From: Treponema sp.
GTDB lineage: Bacteria > Spirochaetota > Spirochaetia > Treponematales > Breznakiellaceae
DNA: 40,422 nt
Reading direction: 5' to 3'
Assembly: GCA_003245635.1 (NCBI GenBank)
Contig: QKCO01000115.1
Coordinates: 1-40,422, forward strand
Position 1 is the first letter of the stretch; each line of letters opens with the position of its first letter. Positions 16,701 through 24,581 of this stretch are shown one piece after another. The position numbers and the translations under genes were made by a program. The notes under the pieces were generated by a model. It searched no databases. It had not been told where the DNA came from and saw only the letters and a list, made by a program, of their open reading frames with translations.

Positions 16701-17536
16701 AGGCCGGCGTTCGGGTGGGCGCTTGTCCAGCTCGGCGCGATTTCCGAAAGGCTTTCGACGTGCGGCCGCAGGCGCTCGGCGCCGAGGGAGCAGTTGAGGC
16801 CGACGCTCCAGGGATCGGCGTGGACGACGGAGGCATGGAAAGCGTCGACGGTCTGGCCGGAAAGCGTGCGGCCGGCGGCGTCGACGATGGTGCCGGATAT
16901 CATGACCGGCGCGTCCGCGGAAAGCCCTGCGGCCGCGCGCTCGTCCAGAACTTCCCGTATCGCGAAGAGGGCGGCCTTCGCGTTGAGCGTGTCGAAGACC
17001 GTCTCCACGATCAAAATGTCCGCGCCGCCGTCCAGGAGCCCGCGCGCGTTGTCGCGGTAGGCGGCGACCAGTTCGTCCCAGGAAACGCCGCGCGCGCCCG
17101 GATCGTTAACGTCCGGCGATATGCTCGCCGTCCTGCTCGTCGGCCCGAGCACGCCGGCCACGAAGCGCGGCTTCTCGGGCGTCCCATAGCGGTCCGCGGC
17201 GTCGCGGGCTACGCGGGCGGCGGCGGCGGAAACTTCGTAGGCAGCCTCTTCCAGGCCGTAGTCGGCCAGGGACAGAGCATTCGCGTTGAAGCTGTTGGTC
17301 TCGATTATGTCGGCGCCCGCGCGGAGGTACGCCTGGTGTATGGAGGAGACGATATCCGGCCGCGTAAGCGAGAGGAGATCATTGCAGCCCTTGAGCGGAG
17401 TCGGATGCGCGGCGAAGCGTGTCCCCCGGAAATCGTCCTCGGAAAGGCCGAATTTCTGGATCATCGTTCCCATCGCCCCATCGAGGACAAGGACCTTGCG
17501 CGCCGCGAGGGCGTCGAGTCGTTCGCGCGTGTTCAT
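13775..17536 (-). CDS. metH: Cobalamin-dependent methionine synthase
   Basis: 1253 residues, all four modules present. The homocysteine domain (about 1-325) opens with [13 protein letters not shown] and has the zinc cysteines in GLNCSLG and [10 protein letters not shown]. The pterin (methyltetrahydrofolate) domain (about 350-610) has [11 protein letters not shown] and [12 protein letters not shown]. The cap and B12-binding domain (about 650-900) has [11 protein letters not shown] with the cobalt-ligating His and [11 protein letters not shown]. The SAM-dependent reactivation domain (about 920-1253) has [11 protein letters not shown] and [15 protein letters not shown]. It transfers methyl from methyl-THF to homocysteine. 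No B12 or SAM riboswitch is visible in the 123 bp upstream. TACACT 6 nt before the ATG suggests a leaderless mRNA. Confidence 0.97.
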   Translation of the reverse strand: MNTRERLDALAARKVLVLDGAMGTMIQKFGLSEDDFRGTRFAAHPTPLKGCNDLLSLTRPDIVSSIHQAYLRAGADIIETNSFNANALSLADYGLEEAAYEVSAAAARVARDAADRYGTPEKPRFVAGVLGPTSRTASISPDVNDPGARGVSWDELVAAYRDNARGLLDGGADILIVETVFDTLNAKAALFAIREVLDERAAAGLSADAPVMISGTIVDAAGRTLSGQTVDAFHASVVHADPWSVGLNCSLGAERLRPHVESLSEIAPSWTSAHPNAGLPNRFGEYDESPEAMAAFVESFLRDGLVNVIGGCCGSTPAHIAAIAEVAAKYPPRPKPALPKRLILSGLESLSVDSLTGFIDVGERTNVAGSKKFLRLVKESKFDEALSVAREMVEAGAEIIDVCMDDAMLEAKDAMVRFLNLALSDPEIARVPVMADSSRWEAVEAALKCLQGKGIVNSISLKEGEEEFLRRAALARSYGAAAVVMLFDEKGQADTYERRIEVAGRSYRLLTEHGFPGEDMVFDPNVLAVATGIPEHDRYALDFIRACSWIKENCPGASISGGISNLSFSFRGNDAVREAMHAVFLKHATAAGLSMGIVNPASFVNYDDLDAELRELAEDVVLARRPDAAERLLGKAVEIKEAAEAAKTGGAAPAAAKNAWRELPVEERIVHALVKGIDDRIEQDVLEIRPRFARALEVIEGPLMKGMNEVGDRFGSGRMFLPQVIRSARVMKRAVAVLEPFIQAEKAADAANAEAAGGTAAKAGGKKIVLATVKGDVHDIGKNIVGVVLGCNGYDVLDLGVMIPADEILEAAIREKADIVGLSGLITPSLDEMAHVAREMERRGFTLPLLIGGATTSEAHTALRIAPGYSGASVYVKDASRAAAVVRALLSDSERPRFLEKLEADYAAAAERHEKLEKRTELVELSAARANRVKIDWPSAELPEPKVRGILDLGDYDLSRLVPYIDWSYFFYSWDLGHGFERILNDPEKGEAARKLYEDARAMLDRIVSEKLLSARGVVGFFPAAAVGDDIALFAPEAAPGAASPAARPGSAEIARFSFPRNQERKRAGGPNPCLSDFIAPADSGRRDWLGLFSLTAGHGLDAVVAERQAAGDDYGALLAKSLADRLAEAFAEEVHARVRTEFWGYAPEERLSLQELFESRYRGIRPAFGYPACPDHEDKKIAYGLLDAGARCGMGLTESFMMTPAASVCGMLFANPSSFYFGTGILADDQIADWAARKGIEPEAARKKSGRL

Positions 17537-17571
17537 GCGCGCAGTGTACCGATTCGCGCCCCGCTTGTCCG
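17537..17571 (-). promoter_or_regulatory. Probable leaderless promoter of metH
   Basis: On the minus strand TACACT (17548-17543) ends 6 nt before the ATG at 17536. CGGACA (17571-17566) sits 17 nt further upstream as a partial -35. There is no Shine-Dalgarno. Confidence 0.4.
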
Positions 17572-17659
17572 CACCCCCTGCGTGGGGTATCCCCTGCGCC
17601 GCGCTCCCCGGCTTCGTCTGGAAAGCCGCGCGCGCCCGGAAGTTCGGCGCGGCAAAAGG

Positions 17660-18472
17660 CTAAAGACCGCGCTCGGCTCCAGCCAACGCCCTGATCGCCT
17701 CCAGCGCCCGCGCCGCCTCCGCGCCGACCGCGTCGGAGAACGCCTCGATGCTGACGCGCCCGTCGTAGCCGATATCGCGCAGCGCGCCGAAAAATGCTTC
17801 CAGATCCCGCGCCGGAGCGACCGGCCAGGTGCGGCCGGTCAGGCGCGCGACGTGCGCGTGCGCGAGAAGCCCCTCCCCCTGAGCGAGGTTCTCGACCGGC
17901 TCCTTCTCGAGCGACAGGTGGTAGAAATCGACCAGCGCGCGCACGGACGGATGATCCACTTCGCGAACGAAGCGGACGTTCTCCGAAAAGCTCGTCAGGA
18001 TATCGCTCTCGCCGCGGTTGAGGTGCTCCATCGCAACGACGATGCCCGCGTCGGCGGCGAGCGCGCCCACCCGCCGCGCGAAGGCGAACAGCTGGTCCCA
18101 CGCGCGCTCCCGCGGATAGCCGATCGGCAGGTTGCGCGCCTTCGCGCTCCCGAACACGACCGTCGACGCGCCGAAGCGCTTCGCCTGCGCGAGCGCTCCG
18201 CGCGCATACGCGAGTGCCCCCTCGTGGTCGGCCGCCGGACCGGTCAGCCGAGTCCCGGCGGGAAAGAAATTGTTGCAGGCGCGGCAGGGGATGCCGGTTT
18301 CGCCGATAAGACGGGAGATCCGTTCGCGCCCGCCGGCGTCCAGCGCCATCGTCTGGGCGAGCGGCAGCTCCCAATAATCGAAGCCGATCCCGCCGAGCTC
18401 CGCCAGCGACTCGATTCCGACGCCGTCCGGCGTCCGCGACAGCATGTTCAGGCAGCATCCGACTTCGATCAT
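17660..18472 (-). CDS. Sugar phosphate isomerase/epimerase-like TIM-barrel protein (AP endonuclease 2 family)
   Basis: 270 residues. It has the xylose-isomerase-like TIM-barrel pattern: FDYWELPL at strand 2, CRACNNFFP, VVFGSAKARN, IVVAMEHLNRGESD with Glu and His metal-ligand candidates, VRALVDFYHLS, HAHVARL and GRVSIEAF with the closing Glu. Family members isomerise or epimerise sugars or sugar acids with a divalent metal. The substrate is unknown. GGAGG lies 6 nt before the ATG. It is separated from the upstream transketolase/GarR operon by a strong terminator and comes just before metH on the same strand. Read-through from the operon could link it to the catabolic genes. Confidence 0.8.
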   Translation of the reverse strand: MIEVGCCLNMLSRTPDGVGIESLAELGGIGFDYWELPLAQTMALDAGGRERISRLIGETGIPCRACNNFFPAGTRLTGPAADHEGALAYARGALAQAKRFGASTVVFGSAKARNLPIGYPRERAWDQLFAFARRVGALAADAGIVVAMEHLNRGESDILTSFSENVRFVREVDHPSVRALVDFYHLSLEKEPVENLAQGEGLLAHAHVARLTGRTWPVAPARDLEAFFGALRDIGYDGRVSIEAFSDAVGAEAARALEAIRALAGAERGL

Positions 18473-18490
18473 TCCGTTCCTCCGTAAACG

Positions 18491-18523
18491 AAAAAAGCCG
18501 CCCGCGAGTTTCCCGCGGACGGC
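18491..18523 (-). terminator. Strong intrinsic terminator of the transketolase/GarR operon
   Basis: On the minus strand a 10-bp stem (18523-18514 with 18506-18497, one G-U pair) is followed by six Ts (18496-18491). It lies between the dehydrogenase stop (18547) and the TIM-barrel gene start (18472). Confidence 0.85.
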
Positions 18524-18546
18524 CTTCCCGAGCTATCGGTCTCCGC

Positions 18547-19434
18547 TTACTTGCGGACTTCTACCTTCGCCAGCTTCTCGTAGAAGCGGACGATGGCGCT
18601 GTGGTCGTTGGCGGCCATGTCGTCCATCTTGAGCGCCTGCATGGTCTCCATGACGTTGGCGGTCAGGGGCACCGGCACGTTGAGCGCGTGGGCGGTGTCC
18701 AGGGCGTTCTGCAGGTCCTTGATGTGGAGCTCGATGCGGAAGCCGGGCTTGAAGTTGCCGTCGAGCATCATGGGCACCTTGGCGTTCATGACGGTGGAGC
18801 CGGCGAGGCCTCCCTTGATGGCGTTGAAGACCGCTTCGGGGTTGACGCCGGCCTTGGTCGCGAGCACGAAGGCTTCGGAAACCGCGGCGATGTTGAGCGC
18901 GACGACGATCTGGTTGGCGAGCTTGGTGACGTTGCCCGCGCCGATGTCGCCGGTGCGGATGACCGAGGCGCCCATCTTGTCGAGGAGGGGCTTCACGGTG
19001 TTGAAGGCCTTCTCGTCGCCGCCGACCATGATGGCCAGGGAGCCGTCGATGGCCTTGGGCTCGCCGCCGGAAACCGGAGCGTCGATCATGACGACGCCCT
19101 TCTCCTTGACGGCCGCGCAGATTTCCTGGGAGGCGCCGGGGGCGATGGAGCTCATGTCCACGAGGATGAGGCCGCTCTTGGCGCCTTCGAGTACGCCGTC
19201 CTTGCCGAGGACCGCTTCCTTGACGTGGGGGGAGTTGGGGAGCATGGTGATGACGACGTCGCTGGATGCGGCTACTTCCTTGTTGGAGGAAGCCGACTTG
19301 GCGCCCGCGCCGACCAATTCCTCGACCGCGGCCTTGGCGAACTTATCGTACACCGTGAGCTTGTAGCCGGCTTTGATCAGATTCTTCGCCATCGGGCGAC
19401 CCATGATACCCAGTCCGATGAAACCTACGTTCAT
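18547..19434 (-). CDS. GarR/GlxR-like beta-hydroxyacid dehydrogenase (tartronate semialdehyde reductase family)
   Basis: 295 residues, usual family length. It has a Rossmann motif GFIGLGIMGRPMA at the N-terminus, the substrate loop DAPVSGGEPKA (Ser122-Gly-Gly, which binds the substrate carboxylate) and the catalytic GNVTKLANQ (Lys171, Asn174). It would reduce a 2-hydroxy-3-oxo acid such as tartronate semialdehyde to D-glycerate, or oxidise a related 3-hydroxy acid, with NAD(P)H. It is the last gene of the operon behind the two transketolase subunits (9-nt gap, AGGAG ribosome site) and is followed by a terminator. Its presence points to a three-carbon acid intermediate. The exact substrate is not determined. 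Confidence 0.88.
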   Translation of the reverse strand: MNVGFIGLGIMGRPMAKNLIKAGYKLTVYDKFAKAAVEELVGAGAKSASSNKEVAASSDVVITMLPNSPHVKEAVLGKDGVLEGAKSGLILVDMSSIAPGASQEICAAVKEKGVVMIDAPVSGGEPKAIDGSLAIMVGGDEKAFNTVKPLLDKMGASVIRTGDIGAGNVTKLANQIVVALNIAAVSEAFVLATKAGVNPEAVFNAIKGGLAGSTVMNAKVPMMLDGNFKPGFRIELHIKDLQNALDTAHALNVPVPLTANVMETMQALKMDDMAANDHSAIVRFYEKLAKVEVRK

Positions 19435-19443
19435 TCTGCTCTC

Positions 19444-20379
19444 CTATTTCTTGAGGGCCTTTTTGGCGGCCCCGGCGATATCCTTCTCGGTCAGCTTGTA
19501 CTTGACGAGAAGCTCCTCGTAGCTGTGCGCGGACGTGCCGAACTCGTCGTCGATGCCGATCTGCTCGAAGGGAAGATTCACTTCGCCCATGAGAAGTCCG
19601 GCGATCGCGCCTCCGAGGCCGCCGATCTTGGTGGCTTCTTCCGCGGTGACGATGGCTTTCTTGCCCGCAGTATACTTGAGCACTTCCTCTTTCTTCAACG
19701 GCTTGATGGTGCTGACGTTGACGACCTCGGCGGAGATGCCGTCCTTCGCCAGGATCTCGGCGGCCTCCATCGACTTCCAGACCATAGCGCCGGTGGCGAA
19801 GATCACGACGTCCTTGCCTTCCTTGATCCGGTGCATCTTGCCGATCTCGTACTCGCCCTCGGCGGAGGTATACACCGGCAGGTCGTTGCGGTTGATGCGG
19901 ATATAGACGGGGCCTTCGTGCTTGATCATCGCCTTGACCATCTTCTTGACCTCGACCGCGTCGACCGGGTTGAGGACGGTCATGTGCGGGATGGTCTTGA
20001 GGATGTTGCCGTCCTCGATGGACTGGTGGGTCTTGCCGTCGCCGAAATCGGAAAGGCCGCAGCTGGAGCCGCAGATCTTCACGTTCGCGTTCGGAATCGC
20101 GATGGAGCAGCGGATCTGATCGTAGGCGCGTCCGGAGACGAATACCGCGAAGGTGCTGATGAAGGGCGTCTTTCCGGCCAGGGCGAGGCCCGCGGCGGTG
20201 GAGGCCATGTTCTGCTCGGCGATGCCCATCTCGAAGAATCGGTCCGGATACGCGTCCTTGAACAGGCAGGACATGGTGGACTTGCCGAGATCGGCCTCGA
20301 GCGCGACGATATCCTTATTGGTCTTGCCTTCTTCGACGAGCGCCTCGCCGTAGGCCTTGCGCAAACTCTGCTTTTCCAT
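19444..20379 (-). CDS. Transketolase, C-terminal subunit
   Basis: 311 residues. It corresponds to the pyrimidine-binding and C-terminal domains of transketolase: FFEMGIAEQNMAS with the TPP-activating Glu55, STFAVFVSGRAYDQIR, GLSDFGDGKTHQSIED and a C-terminal domain with VVIFATGAMV and NVSTIKPLKKEEV. It pairs with the N-terminal subunit encoded 3 nt upstream, and together they make one thiamine-diphosphate enzyme moving two-carbon units between sugars. Split transketolases are frequent in catabolic operons and often act on non-standard substrates. Confidence 0.93.
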   Translation of the reverse strand: MEKQSLRKAYGEALVEEGKTNKDIVALEADLGKSTMSCLFKDAYPDRFFEMGIAEQNMASTAAGLALAGKTPFISTFAVFVSGRAYDQIRCSIAIPNANVKICGSSCGLSDFGDGKTHQSIEDGNILKTIPHMTVLNPVDAVEVKKMVKAMIKHEGPVYIRINRNDLPVYTSAEGEYEIGKMHRIKEGKDVVIFATGAMVWKSMEAAEILAKDGISAEVVNVSTIKPLKKEEVLKYTAGKKAIVTAEEATKIGGLGGAIAGLLMGEVNLPFEQIGIDDEFGTSAHSYEELLVKYKLTEKDIAGAAKKALKK

Positions 20380-20382
20380 TTC

Positions 20383-21219
20383 TTACAACCCCGCTTTCAG
20401 AGCATCGAGCTCTTTCGTCGCCTGGGCGAACTTGGCGTCGTCCAGGATGCCGTTGTGGTATGCCGCGTTGCCCTCCGCGAAGGAGAAGGCCTTTCCCTTG
20501 ATCGTGTCCAGGATGACGATCGAGGGCTTGCCCTTGACCGTGGCCGCCTTGTCGATCGCGTCGCAGATCTTGCCGACGTCGTGGCCGTCGACGGGAATGA
20601 CTTCCCAGCCGAAGGCGGCCCACTTCTCCGCGAGCTGCGGAATGCCGAACACTTCCTTGGTCGGGCCGGTTGCCTGGATCTTGTTCCAGTCGAGGAAGGC
20701 GGTCAGGTTGTCGACCTTGAAGTTGGCGGCGGCCATCGCGGCTTCCCACAGCTGGCCTTCGGACTGCTCGCCGTCGCCCATCACCGTGTAGATCCGCGCG
20801 GGGCTCTTGTCCAAGCGCAGCGCGAGCGCCATGCCGACGCTGATGGAGAGGCCCTGGCCGAGCGAGCCGGTGACCGCCTCGATGCCGGGGATGCTCAGGT
20901 CCGGGTGTCCCTGAAGGAGGCCGCCGAGGCTCTTCACCTTCTTGAGCTCCTCGCGCGGGAAGCAGCCGAGCTCTGCGAGCGCGGCGTACTGGATGAGCGC
21001 GGCGTGTCCTTTGGAGAGCACCAGCCGGTCGCGGTTCGGATCCTTGAGGTTCTTCGGATCGAACTTCATCTTATTGAAATAGAGGACGGCTATCGTCTCC
21101 GCCAGGGAGCTCGAACCGCCCAGGTGGCCGGCCTTGCCGACGCCGATCATCTCGAGCAGATTGTACCTGAGCTGCAGGGCCTTGCCTTTCAGCTCCTTGA
21201 TCACCGCTTCGCTTGCCAT
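20383..21219 (-). CDS. Transketolase, N-terminal subunit
   Basis: 278 residues. It is the thiamine-diphosphate-binding half of transketolase: GKAGHLGGSSSLAE (His32), RDRLVLSKGHAALIQYA, GSLGQGLSISVGMALA and the TPP/Mg motif starting GDGEQSEGQLWEA (148-160) and ending at Asn179. It is the first gene of the operon, with AAGGAG before the ATG. The promoter region carries a degenerate copy of the TTGT-N3-ACAA operator (21281-21291). The protein needs the downstream subunit for activity. Confidence 0.93.
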   Translation of the reverse strand: MASEAVIKELKGKALQLRYNLLEMIGVGKAGHLGGSSSLAETIAVLYFNKMKFDPKNLKDPNRDRLVLSKGHAALIQYAALAELGCFPREELKKVKSLGGLLQGHPDLSIPGIEAVTGSLGQGLSISVGMALALRLDKSPARIYTVMGDGEQSEGQLWEAAMAAANFKVDNLTAFLDWNKIQATGPTKEVFGIPQLAEKWAAFGWEVIPVDGHDVGKICDAIDKAATVKGKPSIVILDTIKGKAFSFAEGNAAYHNGILDDAKFAQATKELDALKAGL

Positions 21220-21280
21220 CGTTGACTCCTTCGAAAGGGACGATTCATTCAGGAACGCTTCAAAGTCTTCATCTTGTAAC

Positions 21281-21323
21281 TTGTGTTATGACTTAATGTA
21301 CCCCGAGACCGCCGAAAATGCAA
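21281..21323 (-). promoter_or_regulatory. Promoter and GntR-type operator of the transketolase operon
   Basis: On the minus strand TTGCAT (21323-21318), a 17-nt spacer and TACATT (21300-21295) form the promoter. A degenerate operator follows, read on the plus strand as TTGT-GTT-ATGA (21281-21291). The 16-mer starting at 21279 matches the transaldolase operator at 31360-31375 at 13 of 16 positions. It is the weakest of the five sites. Confidence 0.5.
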
Positions 21324-21350
21324 GATGAGAATGGCCCGGATACGCGAATT

Positions 21351-21404
21351 CGATCCGAAAATCGGATCGAGAAAAGGAAAGGCCGCGCCCCGAGGAGCGC
21401 GGCC
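21351..21404 (-). terminator. Terminator of the first TRAP operon plus a second inverted repeat
   Basis: On the minus strand a GC-rich stem (GGCCGCGC at 21404-21397 with GCGCGGCC at 21388-21381) is followed by the T-rich tract TTTCCTTTT. A second perfect 8-bp inverted repeat CGATCCGA/TCGGATCG (21351-21358 and 21362-21369) lies just beyond. Confidence 0.7.
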
Positions 21405-21426
21405 CGAAGAAACGGTTGCCTACTGA

Positions 21427-22446
21427 TTACTTCACGTTGGCGATCGTTTCCTGGATGGAAGCGATGAAGTCCTTGCCGATCTTGTCTTCGAACTGGGTGT
21501 AGACGGGCTTGACCGCATCCTGGAACGCCTTCTGCTGGGCGGGGGTGAGCACGGTGACGGTCATGCCTTCCTTGCGGAGGGAGTCGACGTAGTCGGAGCT
21601 CATCTTGCGGTTGGTGGCGCGCTGGAAGAGGGCGGATTCCTGAGCGGCCTCGAGCATGACCTTCTGATCTTCGGCGGGGAAAGAATTGAAGAGCTTCGCG
21701 TTGATCAGGAGGATGTGGGGCCCGTAGACGTGGCCGGAGAGGGTCACGAACTTCTGGACTTCATAGAACTTCTGGAGGTAGATCGTCGGGATCGGATTCT
21801 CCTGTCCGTCGATGGTCTTCTGCTGCATGGCGGTGAAGACCTCGGAGAATGGCATCGGCGTGGGGTTGGCGCCGAGCGCCTTCCAGGCGGCCAGGTGGAT
21901 CGGGTTCTCCATGGTGCGGATCTTCAGGCCCTTGAGGTCCTCGGGGGACTTCACTTCGTGGGCGCTGTTGGTCAGCTGGCGGAAGCCGTTCTCGTAGTAG
22001 GCCAGGATCTTGAGGCCCTTGGGCTCGAGATCGGCGGCGAGCTTCTGTCCGACTTTGCCGTCGAGCACCGCGTCGGCGGCCTTGTCGCTGGGGAACAGGA
22101 AGGGAAGGTCCAGGGCCATCAGCTGGGGCAGAAGGCCGGCCAGCGGGGACGCGGAGGTCGCGACCATCTCGAGGCTGCCCATGCGGACCGCTTCGGTGGC
22201 GCGCACGTCGTCGCCGAGCTGGGCGTTGGCGTAGACCTGGATGTCGTACTTGCCGGGGAGCTTGGCCATGACCAGGTCGGCCCACTTCTTGGTGGCCAGG
22301 TACGTCGGGTGCAGCTCGTTGACGCCGTTGGAGATCTTGATGACCGTCTTCTTCTGGGGAGCGGCCGCCGCATCCTGCTTTCCGCCGGCGAAAGCCGCGC
22401 CGCCGAGCACCGCGAGTGCCGAAACGAGAGCGATGATTTTCTTCAC
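21427..22446 (-). CDS. TRAP transporter substrate-binding protein DctP (system 1)
   Basis: 339 residues. A signal peptide (about 1-20, cleavage after AFA) is followed by a mature start GGKQDAAAA. DctP-family motifs include NAQLGDDVRATEAVRMGSLEM, the conserved Arg in LKIRTMENPIH, GANPTPMPFSEVF and KTIDGQENPIP. It binds a carboxylated substrate outside the membrane and delivers it to the DctQ/DctM pair encoded upstream. It is the last gene of its operon, an unusual position for the binding protein, and is followed by a terminator. The substrate is unknown; a sugar acid is suggested by the neighbours. Confidence 0.92.
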   Translation of the reverse strand: MKKIIALVSALAVLGGAAFAGGKQDAAAAPQKKTVIKISNGVNELHPTYLATKKWADLVMAKLPGKYDIQVYANAQLGDDVRATEAVRMGSLEMVATSASPLAGLLPQLMALDLPFLFPSDKAADAVLDGKVGQKLAADLEPKGLKILAYYENGFRQLTNSAHEVKSPEDLKGLKIRTMENPIHLAAWKALGANPTPMPFSEVFTAMQQKTIDGQENPIPTIYLQKFYEVQKFVTLSGHVYGPHILLINAKLFNSFPAEDQKVMLEAAQESALFQRATNRKMSSDYVDSLRKEGMTVTVLTPAQQKAFQDAVKPVYTQFEDKIGKDFIASIQETIANVK

Positions 22447-22485
22447 GAATGTTCCTCCTTATTTCTCAAGGTTCCCTACGGAGCC

Positions 22486-23766
22486 TTATTTGCCTATGAG
22501 ATTCGGAATGAACGTCACCAGGCCCGGTATGTAGGTGATGACGAACAGCGTGGCGATCATGATCGCGATATTCGGAATGATCGCCTTGCTCATGTCGGAA
22601 ACCGAGAGCTTGGAGATGCTGCAGCCGACGAACAGGATGTTGCCGACCGGCGGCGTGATCAGGCCGATGCAGAGGTTCACGATCATGACGACGCCGAAGT
22701 AGACCGGATCGATCCCGAACTTCAGGATGATCGGCATCAGCATCGGTCCCATGATCAGGAGCGCCGGAGTGAGGTCCATGACGCAACCGACCAGGAGCAG
22801 CAGGATATTGATGAAGGCCATCAGCAGGATCGGGCTGCTGCCGGACAGGGAGAGCAGCGTGTTCGCCAGCAGCGCGGGGATCTGAGCCGTCGTGATGAAG
22901 AAGGCCGTCGCCGTCGCGGCGCCGCAGACGAGCATGACGATAGCCGTGCTCTTGGCGGAGTTCACGAACAGCTCAGGCAGCATCGACAGCTTGAGTTCCT
23001 TATAGACGAACAGGCCGACCAGGAACGCGTAGACGACCGCGATGACCGCGGCTTCCGTCGGGGTATAGATGCCCGAAACGATGCCGCCTAGGATGATCAC
23101 GGGCAGCAGCATGGCCCAGAACGCCTCGATGCCGGTCTTGAACAGGTTCTTGAAGCTGAACTTCGCGACGGACTTGTAGCCGGCCTTCTTAGCGTGGATG
23201 TACCAGCCGATCATGAGGCCGACGCCGATCAGGACGCCGGGGATGATGCCGCCCATGAAAAGCTTGACGATGGACACGTTCGCGATGACGCCGAAGAGGA
23301 TCATCGGGATGCTCGGGGGAATGATCGGCCCGATGGTTCCCGATGCGGCGAACAGGGCCGCGCTCCGCTTCTCGTCGTAGCCTTCGCTCCTCATGACCGG
23401 GTAGAGGATAGAGCCGATGGCCGACGTATCGGCGACCGCGGATCCGGAGACGCCGGCGAACAGCATGCTCGCCGCGACCGTCACGAAGCCCAGGCCTCCG
23501 GTGATGTGGCCCAGCAGGGCGCGGGCGAAGGCGACGATGCGCTTGGAGATGCCGCCCACGTTCATCAGCTCGCCGGCGAGCAGGAAGAAGGGGATGGCCA
23601 TCAGCGGGAAGCTGTCTACGCCGCGCACGATGTTCTGCGCCAGCAGCGGGAGGGACACGTTGCCGAGCACGGCCATCAGGATGGACGCGGTCAGGAGCAG
23701 CGCGAACGCTATGGGAACGTTGAGCAGGATGAGCCCGAAGAGGGACGCGAGGAATATGACCAGCAT
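22486..23766 (-). CDS. TRAP transporter large permease DctM (system 1)
   Basis: 426 residues from ATG 23766, which overlaps the DctQ stop as TAATG and has GGAG upstream; a longer frame upstream runs through dctQ. It has about 11-12 membrane helices. DctM motifs include LLAGELMNVGGIS, GSAVADTSAIGSILYP, GTIGPIIPPSIPMI and LITPPVGNILFVG. It forms the ion-coupled channel unit of the TRAP transporter with DctQ. Confidence 0.95.
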   Translation of the reverse strand: MLVIFLASLFGLILLNVPIAFALLLTASILMAVLGNVSLPLLAQNIVRGVDSFPLMAIPFFLLAGELMNVGGISKRIVAFARALLGHITGGLGFVTVAASMLFAGVSGSAVADTSAIGSILYPVMRSEGYDEKRSAALFAASGTIGPIIPPSIPMILFGVIANVSIVKLFMGGIIPGVLIGVGLMIGWYIHAKKAGYKSVAKFSFKNLFKTGIEAFWAMLLPVIILGGIVSGIYTPTEAAVIAVVYAFLVGLFVYKELKLSMLPELFVNSAKSTAIVMLVCGAATATAFFITTAQIPALLANTLLSLSGSSPILLMAFINILLLLVGCVMDLTPALLIMGPMLMPIILKFGIDPVYFGVVMIVNLCIGLITPPVGNILFVGCSISKLSVSDMSKAIIPNIAIMIATLFVITYIPGLVTFIPNLIGK

Positions 23767-24287
23767 TACGCCTTCTCTCCTTTGCCGAAGACCATCGAGA
23801 CGTTCTCGATGAGCTTGATGAGCGCCTGGAGCAGCATGACGAAGCCGCTGAACGGTACGACCGTGTAGATGAGCCCGTAGGGAGTATCGGTCGCGGGAGA
23901 CCTCCAGCCGCTCTCCAGCGAATCGGCCATCAAGCTGAAGCCGCCGAAGGAGAAGAAGGCGATCGCGACGATGACCAGCACGTTCGAAACGAGCAGCACC
24001 GTGTTCGCGCCCTTCTTCGGCAGCATCTTGACCATGATGTCCAGCCCCAGGTGCTCGTTGTTGATGAACGCGATCACCGCGCCCAGGAACGAGAGCCATA
24101 TCATCATGAAGCGCGCGACTTCCTCGGACCACGCGATCGCGCTGTTGAGGAAATAGCGCGAGATGACGTTCGCGAATACGAGGACGACCATCGCGGCCAG
24201 AAGCAGTCCTATGACCACCTTGACCGCGGCGCCCACCGCCGCTTCCGCCTTACGCAACAGGCCGGGGCCTGCCGGAGCATACAACAT
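23766..24287 (-). CDS. TRAP transporter small permease DctQ (system 1)
   Basis: 173 residues with four membrane helices. It has the DctQ signature ISRYFLNSAIAWSEEVARFMMIWLSFLGAV and NNEHLGLDIM. It is the first gene of the DctQ-DctM-DctP operon; CGGAGG lies 5 nt before the ATG. The stop codon overlaps the DctM start by one base, indicating translational coupling. The promoter region has the clearest operator of the local GntR regulon (24307-24321). Confidence 0.93.
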   Translation of the reverse strand: MLYAPAGPGLLRKAEAAVGAAVKVVIGLLLAAMVVLVFANVISRYFLNSAIAWSEEVARFMMIWLSFLGAVIAFINNEHLGLDIMVKMLPKKGANTVLLVSNVLVIVAIAFFSFGGFSLMADSLESGWRSPATDTPYGLIYTVVPFSGFVMLLQALIKLIENVSMVFGKGEKA

Positions 24288-24306
24288 TCGAACCTCCGCA
24301 ATTGTT

Positions 24307-24353
24307 AGTTGTAAGACAACTCACACGCTAGTATGGTTATTTTCAGCTGTCAA
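24307..24353 (-). promoter_or_regulatory. Promoter and perfect GntR-type operator of TRAP operon 1
   Basis: AGTTGT-AAG-ACAACT (24307-24321) is a perfect 6+3+6 inverted repeat, the best copy of the TTGT-N3-ACAA element. On the minus strand a perfect TTGACA -35 (24353-24348) lies 28 nt upstream of its core, which places the operator around the transcription start. Confidence 0.65.
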
Positions 24354-24457
24354 CAAAAAACGATCCGCGCCTTTTCGGCGCCGCTTTTCGCGCTGCCGCG
24401 CCGAACCGGCGACGCGGAAATCCTCGCACGGCTTTCGGCGCGCAGGCGCCGGAATCC

Positions 24458-24491
24458 GATGAACGGCGACTTTCGGGGGATGAACGGCGAC
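24458..24491. repeat. 13-bp direct repeat
   Basis: GATGAACGGCGAC occurs at 24458-24470 and again at 24479-24491 (21-bp period). It sits in the 294-bp gap between the dehydrogenase terminator and the TRAP 1 promoter. Apart from those elements, the gap holds only GC-rich sequence with no gene seen. Confidence 0.6.
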
Positions 24492-24497
24492 GGGCGC

Positions 24498-24547
24498 AAA
24501 AAAAACCGCCGCCCTCACGCGGCCAGAGGCGCGACGGGCGGCGGTTT
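24498..24547 (-). terminator. Strong intrinsic terminator of TRAP operon 2 / alcohol dehydrogenase
   Basis: On the minus strand a perfect 12-bp stem (AAACCGCCGCCC at 24547-24536 with GGGCGGCGGTTT at 24514-24503) runs into a T-tract reaching 24498 (eight Ts counting the last three of the stem). It lies 34 nt after the alcohol dehydrogenase stop. Confidence 0.88.
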
Positions 24548-24581
24548 CGATCCGAGCGGAAAAAGCCGGATCGCTGTAGTG

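Noticed and set aside
17537-17659. Cobalamin or SAM riboswitch before metH
   Set aside because: The 123-bp gap lacks a recognisable B12 box or SAM core, and the promoter seems to lie directly at the ATG.
18601-21225. 874-codon open frame on the plus strand opposite the transketolase/GarR genes
   Set aside because: Low-complexity Gly/Asp/His/Leu-rich translation with no recognisable domain. It mirrors the codon bias of the real minus-strand genes; long antisense open frames are expected at this GC content.
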